Below, one piece after another: positions 16,608 through 25,705 of a stretch of DNA of 64,000 nucleotides. The position numbers and the translations under genes were made by a program. The DNA comes from Chryseobacterium geocarposphaerae. GTDB taxonomy: Bacteria; Bacteroidota; Bacteroidia; Flavobacteriales; Weeksellaceae. Position 1 is the stretch's first letter, and each line of letters begins with the position of its first letter. The notes under the pieces were generated by a model. The model saw only the letters and a program-made list of their open reading frames with translations, did not search any database and had not been told where the DNA came from. The stretch spans positions 434,001-498,000 of the forward strand of contig NZ_PGFD01000001.1 of NCBI RefSeq assembly GCF_002797535.1, read 5' to 3'.

Positions 16608-17465
16608 CTAATCGTGGTTTTTGTTCCTGAAAGTTAAGGCGGTCATTCCGGTTGTTTTATTAAACAGACGTGAAAAATAGGCATAATCTTCATAACCCAA
16701 TTCATCAGCAATCTCCTTGACCGATTTATCTGAATGGTAAAGCAGTCGCTTGGCTTCCAGAATAACACGTTGCTGAATGTGATAAGTAACAGGAAATCCT
16801 GTCGTATTTTTCACACATTCATTAAGATAGGAAACAGAGATGTTTAAATTTTGGGCATAGTCTGCAGGCCGTTTATTTTTAATGAAATTTTTTTCCAATG
16901 CTAATTTGAATGCTTTGGAGACAAGGTCGAATCGGGAAATGGTATCCACTTGCTTCGATTTTTCCAAATATTGCGACAGGAATAGAGAAATCAAAGTATT
17001 GCAGCTGTCTTTTAGTGATGATAGATATAATTTGTTTTCCTTTTCTTGAAACAGGTTGATGCACAACAAAAATGCCAGGCTGATGAGAGAAAAGTGCTTG
17101 GAGTTTAGCGATAATGGTTTTGCGGGAGGGATTTCCTGTAATAATTTCAGATATTCTGGTTGTAGGTTTTCATCGTTGATGGCTAACAGACAAAACTCAA
17201 TGTTTTCTGCTTTTAAAACTCTGTGAACCTGGTTGGGGGCAATATAAATAAGTGAAGGCTTCTTTATGTGATACCTCTCAAAATCAATTTCAAAATGAGA
17301 TGTTCCTTTTTCCTGCAAAATAAAAAAATGATAATCGTGCCGATGTGAATTGCCGGCTTCTTCTGAAAGTTGTAAATCAGCGATCGGATATTTCCCAACA
17401 GCAATACCTTTGTCAAATTCCTTGTCTAAAGTTTTTACGGGAATGGACTTTGATCTTCCGGCCAT
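16608..17465 (-). CDS. AraC-family transcriptional regulator
   Basis: 285 residues. N-terminal cupin domain with HRHDYHFFILQEKG and a second barrel motif (KKPSLIYIAPNQVHRV), then the C-terminal AraC HTH pair (~185-283) with RPADYAQNLNISVSYLNECV and VKEIADELGYEDYAYFSRLF. The next gene in the same direction is the siderophore-interacting protein, a plausible target. It is divergent from gnd at 17726 across 260 bp. Ligand unknown. Confidence 0.9.
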   Translation of the reverse strand: MAGRSKSIPVKTLDKEFDKGIAVGKYPIADLQLSEEAGNSHRHDYHFFILQEKGTSHFEIDFERYHIKKPSLIYIAPNQVHRVLKAENIEFCLLAINDENLQPEYLKLLQEIPPAKPLSLNSKHFSLISLAFLLCINLFQEKENKLYLSSLKDSCNTLISLFLSQYLEKSKQVDTISRFDLVSKAFKLALEKNFIKNKRPADYAQNLNISVSYLNECVKNTTGFPVTYHIQQRVILEAKRLLYHSDKSVKEIADELGYEDYAYFSRLFNKTTGMTALTFRNKNHD

Positions 17466-17692
17466 TTTTGTCGATTTATGTTTTTCAATACTTTAAAGAT
17501 ACTAAAACTGTCTCATTACACGCTGGCAATACATCAGAAGTATATCATTCTAAAATTAATATTGTAGTTTAGGTTTTTGAATGATATCATTATCAATGTA
17601 TTAGTTAATTAATGACATTTTCCAGTTGATGATAACTAATGTAACGATTGAAAGAAAATTTTAGATAATTTTTTTACTGGCATGCATTTCAG

Positions 17693-17700
17693 TAAATTTG
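17693..17700 (+). promoter_or_regulatory. Probable -7 box of the gnd-zwf-pgl operon
   Basis: TAAATTTG matches TAnnTTTG, 25 bp before the gnd ATG. A T-run lies about 19 bp upstream where the -33 TTTG element would be. Confidence 0.45.
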
Positions 17701-17725
17701 ATCTATAAATAAATTTTAAGTAAGA

Positions 17726-19144
17726 ATGGAAAAGTATAATTACGGGGTCGTTGGTCTGGGTGTAATGGGAAGAAATCTGCTTTATAATATTGCTGATAAC
17801 GGGTTTTCTGCAGCAGGATTCGATTTAGATGAAGAAAAGGTAATAGAACTTCGTAAAGGAGTGGCTTCAGGTACAAAGGTTATTGGATCTGTTTCCCTGG
17901 AGGAATTTGTGTTAAGTTTAGACAGTCCGCGAAAAATTATTTTGATGGTTCCTGCAGGAAAACCGGTTGATGCTGTTCTTGAAAGCGTAACACCGCTTTT
18001 GAGCCCAAAAGATGTCGTAATTGATGCAGGAAACTCTTATTTCAAAGATACCGAGAGACGTATAGCTGATTTAGCGTCTAAAAACCTTCACTTTATGGGA
18101 ATGGGAGTTTCTGGAGGAGAGCAGGGCGCAAGAAGAGGACCGAGTATTATGCCGGGTGGAGATTTGGAAGCATTCAATTTGGTTAAGCCTATGCTGGAAG
18201 TTATTTCAGCAAAAGTAAACGGTGAACCTTGCACTGCTTATATGGGGAAAGGCGCTGCAGGAAATTATGTTAAAATGGTTCATAACGGAATTGAATATGC
18301 CATCATGCAATTAATCAGTGAAGCATACGATTTACTAAGAAAAGGGGCTAATCTTAACAATGACCAATTGTACGAAGTCTTCAAAAAATGGAATGAAGGC
18401 GAAATGAATTCTTTCCTTATTGAAATTACAAGAGATATTTTCAAGCAAAAAGATGATGTAACGGACGGTTTTCTTGTCGACAAGATTTTAGATAAAGCAG
18501 GAGCAAAGGGAACCGGAAAATGGACTTCCGAGGAGGCTATGGAAATTGGTGTTTCTATTCCAACGATTGATATTGCAGTAACTTCAAGAATTTTATCCGC
18601 TTATAAAGATGAGCGAGTAAAAGCTTCTCAACTATATGCTAAAGGAGAAGTAAAAACTCCTGAAAATACAGAACTGTTCATCAAAGAGGTGGGTGATGCT
18701 TTGTATTTATCTACTTTAATCAGTTATGCTCAGGGTTTGGCATTATTGGTAAAAGCTTCTGAAGAATATCAGTTTGAAATTCCGTTAAAAGATGTTGTTA
18801 AAATCTGGAGAGGAGGATGCATTATCCGTTCTGTTTTATTGGAAAAATTCTATTTAGCCTATTCAAAAGATGAAAATTTATCTAATATTTTATTGGATCA
18901 GGAAATTTCAGAAATAGTAAAAGATAAAATTTCTTCATTAAGAAAAACTTCTGCTTTTGCTGTATCAAACGGAATTCCAAGCTTAGGAATTCAGTCGGCT
19001 CTGGGGTATTTCGAAGCTTACACCACAGAATCTTTACCTGTAAACCTGCTGCAGGCTCAGCGTGATTATTTTGGTGCACACACTTACCAAAGAACTGACA
19101 GAGAAGGAGTCTTTCATACTTCATGGCAAAACCTAAATAATTAA
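17726..19144 (+). CDS. gnd: 6-phosphogluconate dehydrogenase (decarboxylating)
   Basis: 472 residues, the normal length. N-terminal Rossmann motif GLGVMGRNL (8-16), the substrate signature MGVSGGEQGARRGPS, the catalytic region VKMVHNGIEY, and the C-terminal tail with AQRDYFGAHTYQRTDR. It oxidises 6-phosphogluconate to ribulose 5-phosphate and CO2 with NADP+, the last oxidative step of the pentose phosphate pathway. It leads an operon with zwf (9-bp gap) and pgl (17-bp gap), so all three oxidative-branch enzymes are made together. Confidence 0.97.
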   Translation: MEKYNYGVVGLGVMGRNLLYNIADNGFSAAGFDLDEEKVIELRKGVASGTKVIGSVSLEEFVLSLDSPRKIILMVPAGKPVDAVLESVTPLLSPKDVVIDAGNSYFKDTERRIADLASKNLHFMGMGVSGGEQGARRGPSIMPGGDLEAFNLVKPMLEVISAKVNGEPCTAYMGKGAAGNYVKMVHNGIEYAIMQLISEAYDLLRKGANLNNDQLYEVFKKWNEGEMNSFLIEITRDIFKQKDDVTDGFLVDKILDKAGAKGTGKWTSEEAMEIGVSIPTIDIAVTSRILSAYKDERVKASQLYAKGEVKTPENTELFIKEVGDALYLSTLISYAQGLALLVKASEEYQFEIPLKDVVKIWRGGCIIRSVLLEKFYLAYSKDENLSNILLDQEISEIVKDKISSLRKTSAFAVSNGIPSLGIQSALGYFEAYTTESLPVNLLQAQRDYFGAHTYQRTDREGVFHTSWQNLNN

Positions 19145-19153
19145 ATCCTGAAA

Positions 19154-20635
19154 ATGAGTGATAATACAATCCTGCATCCAACAACGATCGTCATTTTTGG
19201 TGCAACGGGAGATTTGGCAAAAAGAAAGCTTTTTCCTGCCTTTTACAATTTATATATCGATGGCAGAATGCCAAAAGGTTTTAATATTTTAGCTTTAGGA
19301 AGAGCCGAAAATACGGATGAAAAATTCAGAGCTTATATTAAAGAAAATCTGGAAAGTTTTTCCAGGAAGACTGTAACCAAGGAAGATTGGGCTGGTTTTC
19401 AGGCTCACATCAGCTATTTTCAACATCAACTTGATGAAGAAAGCTCTTATCAGAATTTATATCAGAAACTGGAAAATTTTGATAAAGTGTATGGAATGAG
19501 AGGGAACAGACTTTTCTATTTATCCATTGCACCAAACTTTGTATCGGTAATTTCAAATCATCTTAAAAATACGTCAATAGCATCTGATCCTGCGAAAGAT
19601 CGAATCATTATCGAAAAACCTTTTGGTCACAATAAAGAATCTGCCATTGAGCTGAATAATCTTCTTTCACAAACTTTTCAGGAAGAACAGATTTATCGTA
19701 TCGATCATTATTTAGGTAAAGAAACGGTTCAGAATATTTTGGCATTCAGGTTCGGAAATTCAATTTTTGAGCCCCTATGGAATCACAGACATATAGAATC
19801 GGTGCAGATTACGGTTGCCGAAGAAGTAGGAGTGGAAACAAGAGCCAGTTTTTATGAGCAGACAGGAGCTTTGCGCGATATGATCCAGAACCATCTTTTG
19901 CAAATTCTTTGCATGGTTGCTATGGAGCCTCCTGCTTCACTCGAATCTGGTGAGATCAGGGATCGTAAAGTTGATGTTTTAAAATCAATCCGTAGAATTT
20001 CTCCCGAGAAAGTAGATCATTATGCGGTAAGGGGACAGTACGGACGAGGCAAAATAAATGGACTAAAAGTAAACGGCTATCGCCAGGAAGAGGGGATTGC
20101 CCCTGATTCCAATACGGAAACATTTGTCGCTATTAAGTTTTACCTGGATAATGAAAGATGGCAGGATGTTCCTTTTTATGTTCGTACCGGAAAGAAGATG
20201 AAAGAAAAGCATTCTTATATAACGATTCAGTTTAAGCCACTTCCCAATTCTACGTTTTCAGAAAGTACTTCACTTCTGTCGGCTAACCGATTGGTTATTA
20301 ATATCCAGCCACAAATGGACATCAGATTGCAGTTTATGTCTAAAAAGCCAGGCTTGTCTTTAGAGCTTAAACCTGTGGAAATGATTTTTGACAATTTTGC
20401 CTGTCAGACCGATACTCCCGAAGCGTATGAAACACTTTTGCTGGAAGCACTTGTGGGAGATCTTACACTGTTTATGCGCTCGGATCAGGTAGAAGAGGCT
20501 TGGGATGTTATCAAAACGATTCAGGAAACCTGGGAGCAGACCAAAGATCCATCTTTCCCAAATTATGCTTCAGGAAGCTGGGGACCTGATGACAGTGATG
20601 CATTGGTAGAGAGACAGGGACATCAGTGGGTTTAA
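19154..20635 (+). CDS. zwf: Glucose-6-phosphate 1-dehydrogenase
   Basis: 493 residues. Cofactor loop FGATGDLAKRK near the N-terminus, IEKPFG, and the active-site block RIDHYLGKE; the C-terminal (beta+alpha) domain is complete up to GSWGPDDSD. It converts glucose 6-phosphate to 6-phosphogluconolactone with reduction of NADP+, the entry step of the oxidative pentose phosphate pathway. Located between gnd and pgl in one operon. It supplies the NADPH that the many reductases nearby could use; that functional link is inference. Confidence 0.97.
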   Translation: MSDNTILHPTTIVIFGATGDLAKRKLFPAFYNLYIDGRMPKGFNILALGRAENTDEKFRAYIKENLESFSRKTVTKEDWAGFQAHISYFQHQLDEESSYQNLYQKLENFDKVYGMRGNRLFYLSIAPNFVSVISNHLKNTSIASDPAKDRIIIEKPFGHNKESAIELNNLLSQTFQEEQIYRIDHYLGKETVQNILAFRFGNSIFEPLWNHRHIESVQITVAEEVGVETRASFYEQTGALRDMIQNHLLQILCMVAMEPPASLESGEIRDRKVDVLKSIRRISPEKVDHYAVRGQYGRGKINGLKVNGYRQEEGIAPDSNTETFVAIKFYLDNERWQDVPFYVRTGKKMKEKHSYITIQFKPLPNSTFSESTSLLSANRLVINIQPQMDIRLQFMSKKPGLSLELKPVEMIFDNFACQTDTPEAYETLLLEALVGDLTLFMRSDQVEEAWDVIKTIQETWEQTKDPSFPNYASGSWGPDDSDALVERQGHQWV

Positions 20636-20652
20636 AATTTAATTAAAAGTAA

Positions 20653-21363
20653 ATGAATATTACAATATTTAATAATCTGGATGTTTTATATAAAAAAGCA
20701 GCAGATACATTTGTTGAGCTTTCGAAAAAAGCGATCCAGAAGCATGATAAGTTTGTGGTCGCGTTGAGTGGCGGTTCTTCACCGAAAGCCATTTTTAGCT
20801 TATTAGCTAGTCCCGAATATGCAGATAAAATAATTTGGGACAAAATCTATTTTTTTTGGGTAGATGAAAGATGGGTTTCTCTTGAAGATGAGAAAAGTAA
20901 TTTCAAAATGACTTTGGAAGCGCTTTTGGATAAAGTTCCTGTAAATAAAGCTCAGATTTTCCCAATGTATAAAGACGGAATTGAGCCTGAGGATTATGCT
21001 AAAGAATACGAAGATCAAATCAGAAATGTTTTGGGAGCTGACGGTATTTTCGATTTTATCCTTTTAGGAATGGGTGATGATGGCCACACAGCTTCTCTGT
21101 TTCCGGGTGAAATGATTTTACAAGAAAAAGAAAAATGGGTTGATGCCTATTATCTGAAGCCACAGGAAATGTTCAGAATTACTTTGACTGAACCTATCAT
21201 CAATAAAGCTGAAAATATTCTGATTGTCACATTTGGTAAATCCAAAAAGCATGCTTTGAATGAAGTTCTTAATGGTACATACAATCCTGAACTATATCCG
21301 CTTCAGTTAATTGAAAAGAAAGCAGGAGTTCAGATTTTTACTGATAAAGAAGCTGGAATTTAA
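20653..21363 (+). CDS. pgl: 6-phosphogluconolactonase
   Basis: 236 residues, bacterial DevB/Pgl type. Motifs: VALSGGSSPKAIF near residue 40, FFWVDERWV, and GMGDDGHTASLFPG, which carries the catalytic His. It hydrolyses 6-phosphogluconolactone to 6-phosphogluconate, between zwf and gnd in the pathway. Last gene of the gnd-zwf-pgl operon, followed by a strong terminator at 21482. Confidence 0.96.
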   Translation: MNITIFNNLDVLYKKAADTFVELSKKAIQKHDKFVVALSGGSSPKAIFSLLASPEYADKIIWDKIYFFWVDERWVSLEDEKSNFKMTLEALLDKVPVNKAQIFPMYKDGIEPEDYAKEYEDQIRNVLGADGIFDFILLGMGDDGHTASLFPGEMILQEKEKWVDAYYLKPQEMFRITLTEPIINKAENILIVTFGKSKKHALNEVLNGTYNPELYPLQLIEKKAGVQIFTDKEAGI

Positions 21364-21481
21364 AGCTTTACTATATACAAAATATGCAGAAGAAATTAGT
21401 TGAGCCGGTTGCTATCTGAAAAGATATGTCGAACTGAGTAATCGATTAATCCTAGATGAAAAATTAACTTGGTTTTTCAAA

Positions 21482-21518
21482 AAAGAGGCTATTACAAAAT
21501 CAGTAATAGCCTCTTTAC
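21482..21518 (+). terminator. Terminator of the gnd-zwf-pgl operon
   Basis: A perfect 14-bp stem (aaagaggctattac at 21482-21495 with gtaatagcctcttt at 21503-21516) and 7-nt loop, with a T-rich right arm and A-rich left flank. Confidence 0.82.
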
Positions 21519-21823
21519 TGTGTCCGTAATATTTTACCTACACTTACCACAATAGATTCATTATATTGCTGGCGCTACGCGGTCAATAAAATATATGGTA
21601 CATATTTTCGTTATCGTTTTCCTTCAAGGAGTAGAATTAAGTTCCTCTTTACCTCGAAATACTAGTATTGAAATTGAATGTATAGCCGTTAATAAATGTT
21701 ACTAAAACGGGTCTCCATTAGATAAAAATAGGTTAGACGATGATGGCTGTGTTATTTATGGTGATGTTTTGTCTTTGTTGATATGAAATTGGATTTTCAA
21801 AAGTTTCCAAATAAAAGAAGGAT

Positions 21824-21851
21824 AATACTCAAAAGATAAAGCAATTAGTAT
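21824..21851. repeat. 28-bp exact repeat, copy 2
   Basis: Identical to 4507-4534, same orientation. It lies 15 bp before an AraC gene fragment. Confidence 0.85.
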
Positions 21852-21866
21852 TAATTCAAACCTGAA

Positions 21867-21970
21867 ATTCAATTTTGAAAATTCGATAAATAAAATGAAT
21901 ATCCTTACTGAGACCTATTAAGAGATACATTAGGAACACTTTCCAGAACAAGTTTCTATCTTCTGATGAA
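21867..21970 (+). pseudogene. Fragment of an AraC-type gene, homologous to 24111-24218
   Basis: About 100 bp align with the start of the AraC pseudogene at 24130: the leader attcaattttgaaaattc, then recognisable stretches matching ATATTAGGAACAC, TTCCAGAA, AAGTTTCT and CTGATGA. The reading frame is broken by a stop after eight codons and by indels. No C-terminal HTH part follows. Only debris remains. Confidence 0.5.
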
Positions 21971-22094
21971 GGTATCCAACGAAACCGCACCGATTTCTAT
22001 TCGAATTACAGTGGCAAAAATAATAGTTCAATCACATCAATTTATTTTCTTGCGAGCCGTCTGAGATTTAATGTTGGAAATTTTACCTGATAGT

Positions 22095-23015
22095 CTAATT
22101 GAACGAATTTCTGAACTCTACAGGAGAAAGACCTGTCTGAGCCCTGAACATTTTACTGAATGACTGCGGATGTTCAAAGCCCAATTCATAGGCTATTTCA
22201 GCTACTGTCAATTCGGTGGAGATCAACCTTTCTTTTGCTTTTTCGGCAACCTTTTCGCGAATATACTGCTGAGTATTTTTACCAATTACCGAGCGCAGTA
22301 CATCACTCAAATAACCGGGTGAGATATTAAGCTGATCTGACAGATACTGAACGGTTGGAAGTCCATAACGCAGCGCTTGTTGATCATTAAGGTAATGATC
22401 AAGGATCGTTTCTGTTTTTTGAAGAATATCATTATTGACTACTTTTCTGGTAATGAACTGTCGTTTGTAAAACCGGTTGACGTAGCTCAGCAGCAATTCG
22501 ATCTGTGCGATCACCACTTCCTGGCTGAATTCATCAATCCTGCTGTTGAGTTCCTGTTTCATAATTTCAAAAACGGAAAGGATAATTTCCTTCTCCGGAT
22601 CAGATACATGAAGGGCCTCATTGGAAGAGTAGGAAAAATAGCTGTATTGCTTTATTTTACGTGCTATGGGGTGCCCCAAAAGAAAGTCAGGATGAATCAA
22701 TAGTAGGTAACAGTAGGTTTCACTGTTATAATCTGTGCTTCCCACCAGCTGATTGGGTGCCAGAAACAGCATGCTGCCTTCATTATAATCGTAAAAATTC
22801 CTGCCATATTTAAGCCTTCCTTTGTTTCTGGTGATGAAAGTAATCTTGTAGAAGCTCAGGAGATTATAAACGGGTGCCATCTCAGGATTGAAAGGATTAT
22901 CCTTATTGAAATGGATGAGGCTGATCAGCGGATGCTGTGGAGCGGGAAGTCCGAAAGCCTTATGGCTTTCCGATATTGATATAAACCGGATCAATTTATC
23001 CTCTTTACTTTTCAT
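22095..23015 (-). CDS. AraC-family transcriptional regulator
   Basis: 306 residues. N-terminal cupin-like sensor (~30-150) with YNEGSMLFLAPNQL, a helical linker, and the C-terminal AraC domain (~205-305) with YLSDQLNISPGYLSDVLRS and VAEIAYELGFEHPQSFSKMFR. It is clearly related along its length to the regulator at 49587 (shared APQHPLI/PPKHPLI, HPDFLLGHPIARKI-like and QFITRK segments). It follows the SDR at 23071 on the same strand, but a terminator lies between, so it is expected to have its own promoter. Regulation of the SDR is a reasonable inference since the homologue at 49587 also sits beside an SDR. Confidence 0.91.
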   Translation of the reverse strand: MKSKEDKLIRFISISESHKAFGLPAPQHPLISLIHFNKDNPFNPEMAPVYNLLSFYKITFITRNKGRLKYGRNFYDYNEGSMLFLAPNQLVGSTDYNSETYCYLLLIHPDFLLGHPIARKIKQYSYFSYSSNEALHVSDPEKEIILSVFEIMKQELNSRIDEFSQEVVIAQIELLLSYVNRFYKRQFITRKVVNNDILQKTETILDHYLNDQQALRYGLPTVQYLSDQLNISPGYLSDVLRSVIGKNTQQYIREKVAEKAKERLISTELTVAEIAYELGFEHPQSFSKMFRAQTGLSPVEFRNSFN

Positions 23016-23030
23016 ACTATAAATGTATAA

Positions 23031-23059
23031 AAAACCTATGACCCAGGATCATAGGTTTT
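23031..23059 (-). terminator. Terminator of the SDR at 23071
   Basis: An 11-bp perfect stem (23031-23041 with 23049-23059) and 7-nt loop between the SDR stop and the AraC start; read on the minus strand it ends in T-rich sequence. Confidence 0.7.
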
Positions 23060-23070
23060 GAAATTAAATA

Positions 23071-23853
23071 TTACCAGGGAAGAAGGCTGCCCTGTCTGCT
23101 GAAATTGACAGGACCTGTAAAACTACCTGTCGGAAGGTCTTCCGCCAGTGCTACTCTGATAGGCTCTTTAGACCCCTCTTCGACAGAATCAGTTCCCTCA
23201 AAATTATTGAGTGCTGTAGCTGTAAATCCAGGACTCACTAAATGAACCTTGATATTGGTTTTCTCCAGTTCTATCGCCAGAGACAGGAAAATTCCATTAA
23301 GTGCAGTTTTAGAAGCTCCATATACCGCGTCAAAATGTACACGGTACGGGTTTTCGGGATTGGCATTAATGGTAAGGGAACCCAATGCGCTGGAAACTGT
23401 CACAATACGTGCAGCTGGTGCTTTATGTAATAGTGGCAGAGAAGCCTGCGTGAGGGCCAGGGTTCCAAATACATTCGTGTCCCACACAGTTTTCAGTTCA
23501 TCTATAGGCACAATACTTGCGCGTTGTGAATTCAGGATTTCTTTCATGGTGCGTCCGGATTTTCCGGCATGAGAGATTGCTGCATTGTTCACAAGCAGTG
23601 TAAGATATCCATGTTCAGTTTCTATAGTCTCTACAGCAGTTCTTATCGACTCATTATCTGTAATATCCAGTTGAATCGCTTTTACGCTCGTGCCCATTTC
23701 AGCTACAGCTGCCCGGCCTTTTTGTAAATCTCTTGAACCCACATAGACAATATACCCATTTTCCGCAAGAGCTTTAGCAATCTGAAATCCTACACCGGTA
23801 TTAGCACCAGATACCAGGGCTACCTTATTTTCGTTATTTGTTATCATATTCAT
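23071..23853 (-). CDS. SDR family oxidoreductase
   Basis: 260 residues from the ATG at 23853. An upstream in-frame ATG at 23901 would add 16 Cys/Ile-rich residues that match no SDR start, and the A-rich leader before 23853 fits better. VSGANTGVG cofactor loop, NNAA after strand four, active-site Ser (VTVSSALG), Tyr and Lys in YGASK. Arg in VGSRDLQKG suggests NADPH. Cytoplasmic carbonyl reductase or alcohol dehydrogenase of unknown substrate. Paired with the AraC gene at 22095. A weak dyad (tatcc/ggata near 23904-23920) lies upstream. Confidence 0.9.
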   Translation of the reverse strand: MNMITNNENKVALVSGANTGVGFQIAKALAENGYIVYVGSRDLQKGRAAVAEMGTSVKAIQLDITDNESIRTAVETIETEHGYLTLLVNNAAISHAGKSGRTMKEILNSQRASIVPIDELKTVWDTNVFGTLALTQASLPLLHKAPAARIVTVSSALGSLTINANPENPYRVHFDAVYGASKTALNGIFLSLAIELEKTNIKVHLVSPGFTATALNNFEGTDSVEEGSKEPIRVALAEDLPTGSFTGPVNFSRQGSLLPW

Positions 23854-24129
23854 TAATTTGATTTTAATACAGCAAATTTCCCCAATATATATGGCACACA
23901 AGTATCCAAATCGAGGATATCTGAAGCCGTATTGAGGTTAGCGTATCATATGAAGGATATTCACAACTTGATTTAATCAAATACAAGGTTCTCTGCTTTT
24001 TATAAATTAGATGTTCAGTAGTAAAATTTACTCTTTGCCGTTTAGGGATAGAGTTCGCTAAGGGCGATCTGTAATCTTTGTTTTAAAAGTTTTTACTATC
24101 TTACTGTTATATTCAATTTTGAAAATTCA

Positions 24130-24556
24130 ATGAGTAAAATGGATATTTTCATTGATACCTGTTCAAGGCATATATTAGGAACACCATTTTCCAGAATTAA
24201 GTTTCTGTCTCTGATGATCAAATGTATACCAAGTAAAGAAGCTGATGACCTTTAAAAACAGATTTTCCTTTTGAAAACGAAGGCTTGCAGAATTTCTAGA
24301 AATCAACAAGATTGCATCGGAACTGGCTATATCACATACTCATTTAACAGACGTATTGCAGCAGGAAATGGGAAATCATCCATGTTACTTCTATGATCTG
24401 AAAATCATTGAAAGGGCAAAGGAAATGCTAGTCAATTCCCAGTTGTCCATTGCAAAAATTGCAGAAACATTAACCTACGACCCCTCAAACTTCTCCAAAT
24501 TCTTCAAAAAATGGACAGGTATCACTCCAGGTGATTTTAGACAGAAGAATTTCTGA
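24130..24556 (+). pseudogene. AraC-family regulator gene broken by a frameshift
   Basis: An ATG at 24130 opens 41 codons (MSKMDIFIDTCSRHILGTPF onward) ending in TAA at 24253-24255. A second frame, open from about 24290, continues with LAEFLEINKIASELAISHTH and LTDVLQQEMGNHP and ends at 24556 with a normal AraC HTH: LSIAKIAETLTYDPSNFSKF, then GITPGDFR. Together they would make a small (~140-residue) AraC-type protein, so one indel or substitution near 24240-24290 separates the halves. The first ~110 bp are also found, more decayed, at 21867. Confidence 0.65.
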
Positions 24557-24638
24557 AAAGCTACCATCTTCCGAAAAGTTCACCATATAGATATAATCCG
24601 GAATGTTGAATTTTGTATTGTAATCTTAAAATTATACG

Positions 24639-25394
24639 ATGTCAACACATGATTTAAAAGGAAAAGTTGTTTTAATCGCTGGTGGCGGTAAAAACCTTGG
24701 TGGCTTATTAAGCAGAGATTTTGCTTCAAAAGGAGCAAAGCTTGCTATACATTACAATAGTGAAAGCTCAAAAACGAAAAGCGAAAAAACATTGGCGGAA
24801 GTTCAAGGCTTAGGAGCAGAAGCATTTTTGTTTCAGGGCGATTTAACAAAAGTTGAAAATGTAAGCCGTTTTTTCGACGAGGCAATAACTAAATTCGGAG
24901 GAATTGATATTGCCATCAATACAGTTGGAATGGTATTAAAAAAGCCGTTTACTGAAACTACTGAGGAAGAATATGATAAAATGTTTGGAATCAATTCAAA
25001 ATCAGCTTATTTCTTCCTTCAGGAAGCCGGTAAAAAATTGAATGATAACGGGAAGATCTGTACAATAGTAACTTCTTTATTGGCTGCATACACAGGGCTG
25101 TATTCTACTTATGCAGGTGCTAAAGCTCCTGTGGAGCATTTTACAAGGGCTGCTTCTAAAGAGTTCGGATCAAGAGGGATTTCTGTAACCGCTGTTGCAC
25201 CTGGTCCTATGGATACACCATTCTTTTATGGTCAGGAAACTGATGACGCTGTAGCATATCACAAATCAGCATCTGCACTCGGTGGATTAACAAAAATTGA
25301 AGATATTGCCCCTCTGGTTGAATTTTTGGTAACGGATGGATGGTGGATCACGGGGCAGACTATTTTTGCCAACGGCGGCTATACTACCAGATAA
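24639..25394 (+). CDS. SDR family oxidoreductase
   Basis: 251 residues. The cofactor loop is IAGGGKNLGG (variant of TGxxxGxG), typical of the group annotated as 3-ketoacyl-ACP reductase-like SDR. Ser around VTSLLAA, Tyr and Lys in YAGAK, and a C-terminal GQTIFANGGYTTR. The loop after strand two (HYNSESSKTKSEK) indicates phosphate contacts and NADPH use. It stands alone between the AraC pseudogene and a membrane protein, so its former regulator may be the broken AraC gene upstream (inference). A hairpin terminator follows at 25399. Confidence 0.9.
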   Translation: MSTHDLKGKVVLIAGGGKNLGGLLSRDFASKGAKLAIHYNSESSKTKSEKTLAEVQGLGAEAFLFQGDLTKVENVSRFFDEAITKFGGIDIAINTVGMVLKKPFTETTEEEYDKMFGINSKSAYFFLQEAGKKLNDNGKICTIVTSLLAAYTGLYSTYAGAKAPVEHFTRAASKEFGSRGISVTAVAPGPMDTPFFYGQETDDAVAYHKSASALGGLTKIEDIAPLVEFLVTDGWWITGQTIFANGGYTTR

Positions 25395-25705
25395 GATTAA
25401 AGCCGGCTGCTCAATAAGGAACGGCTGGCTTTGATTTATCATGCAGTTTATTCGTGGCAGGCTGGTTTTAAAGCGATGAGATTAAAATTCTGAGATGGAT
25501 TATTAAAGTAACAGACAAAGCTGTTAATATTCATGATGCTGTTGGAAAACTCTCAGCTGTTTACATGGTTTGCCTTTGTTAAAATTTATTGAAATATTAA
25601 AGTAAAGATGATAACCATGAATGAAGCTATAAAAAAGTAATTAGTAATCAGTAAAATATTGGGTAAATTGAATTGAAATATTTATTTTAAATCTAAAAAA
25701 TTACT
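25395..25705. other. Intergenic stretch of about 310 bp
   Basis: Holds a terminator at 25399-25432; nothing else recognised. Confidence 0.5.
25399..25432 (+). terminator. Probable terminator of the SDR at 24639
   Basis: An 11-bp stem with two G-U pairs (aaagccggctg at 25399-25409, cggctggcttt at 25422-25432), GC-rich core and T-rich end, 4 bp after the stop codon. Confidence 0.6.

Larger units (their letters stand above)
21364..22094. other. Gene-free stretch with repeat and gene debris
   Basis: About 730 bp. It contains the pgl terminator, the second copy of the 28-bp repeat (21824), and a decayed fragment of an AraC-type gene (21867-21970). No intact gene seen. Confidence 0.6.

Noticed and set aside
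17726..19144. Missing catalytic His in gnd because the GAGH motif reads GAAGN
   Set aside because: The catalytic Lys and His lie in VKMVHNGIEY, which is intact; the GAGH position is not the catalytic residue.
23854..23901. Upstream ATG at 23901 as the SDR start
   Set aside because: It would add a 16-residue Cys/Ile-rich leader not seen in SDRs. The ATG at 23853 has the A-rich leader and places the cofactor loop at the usual distance.
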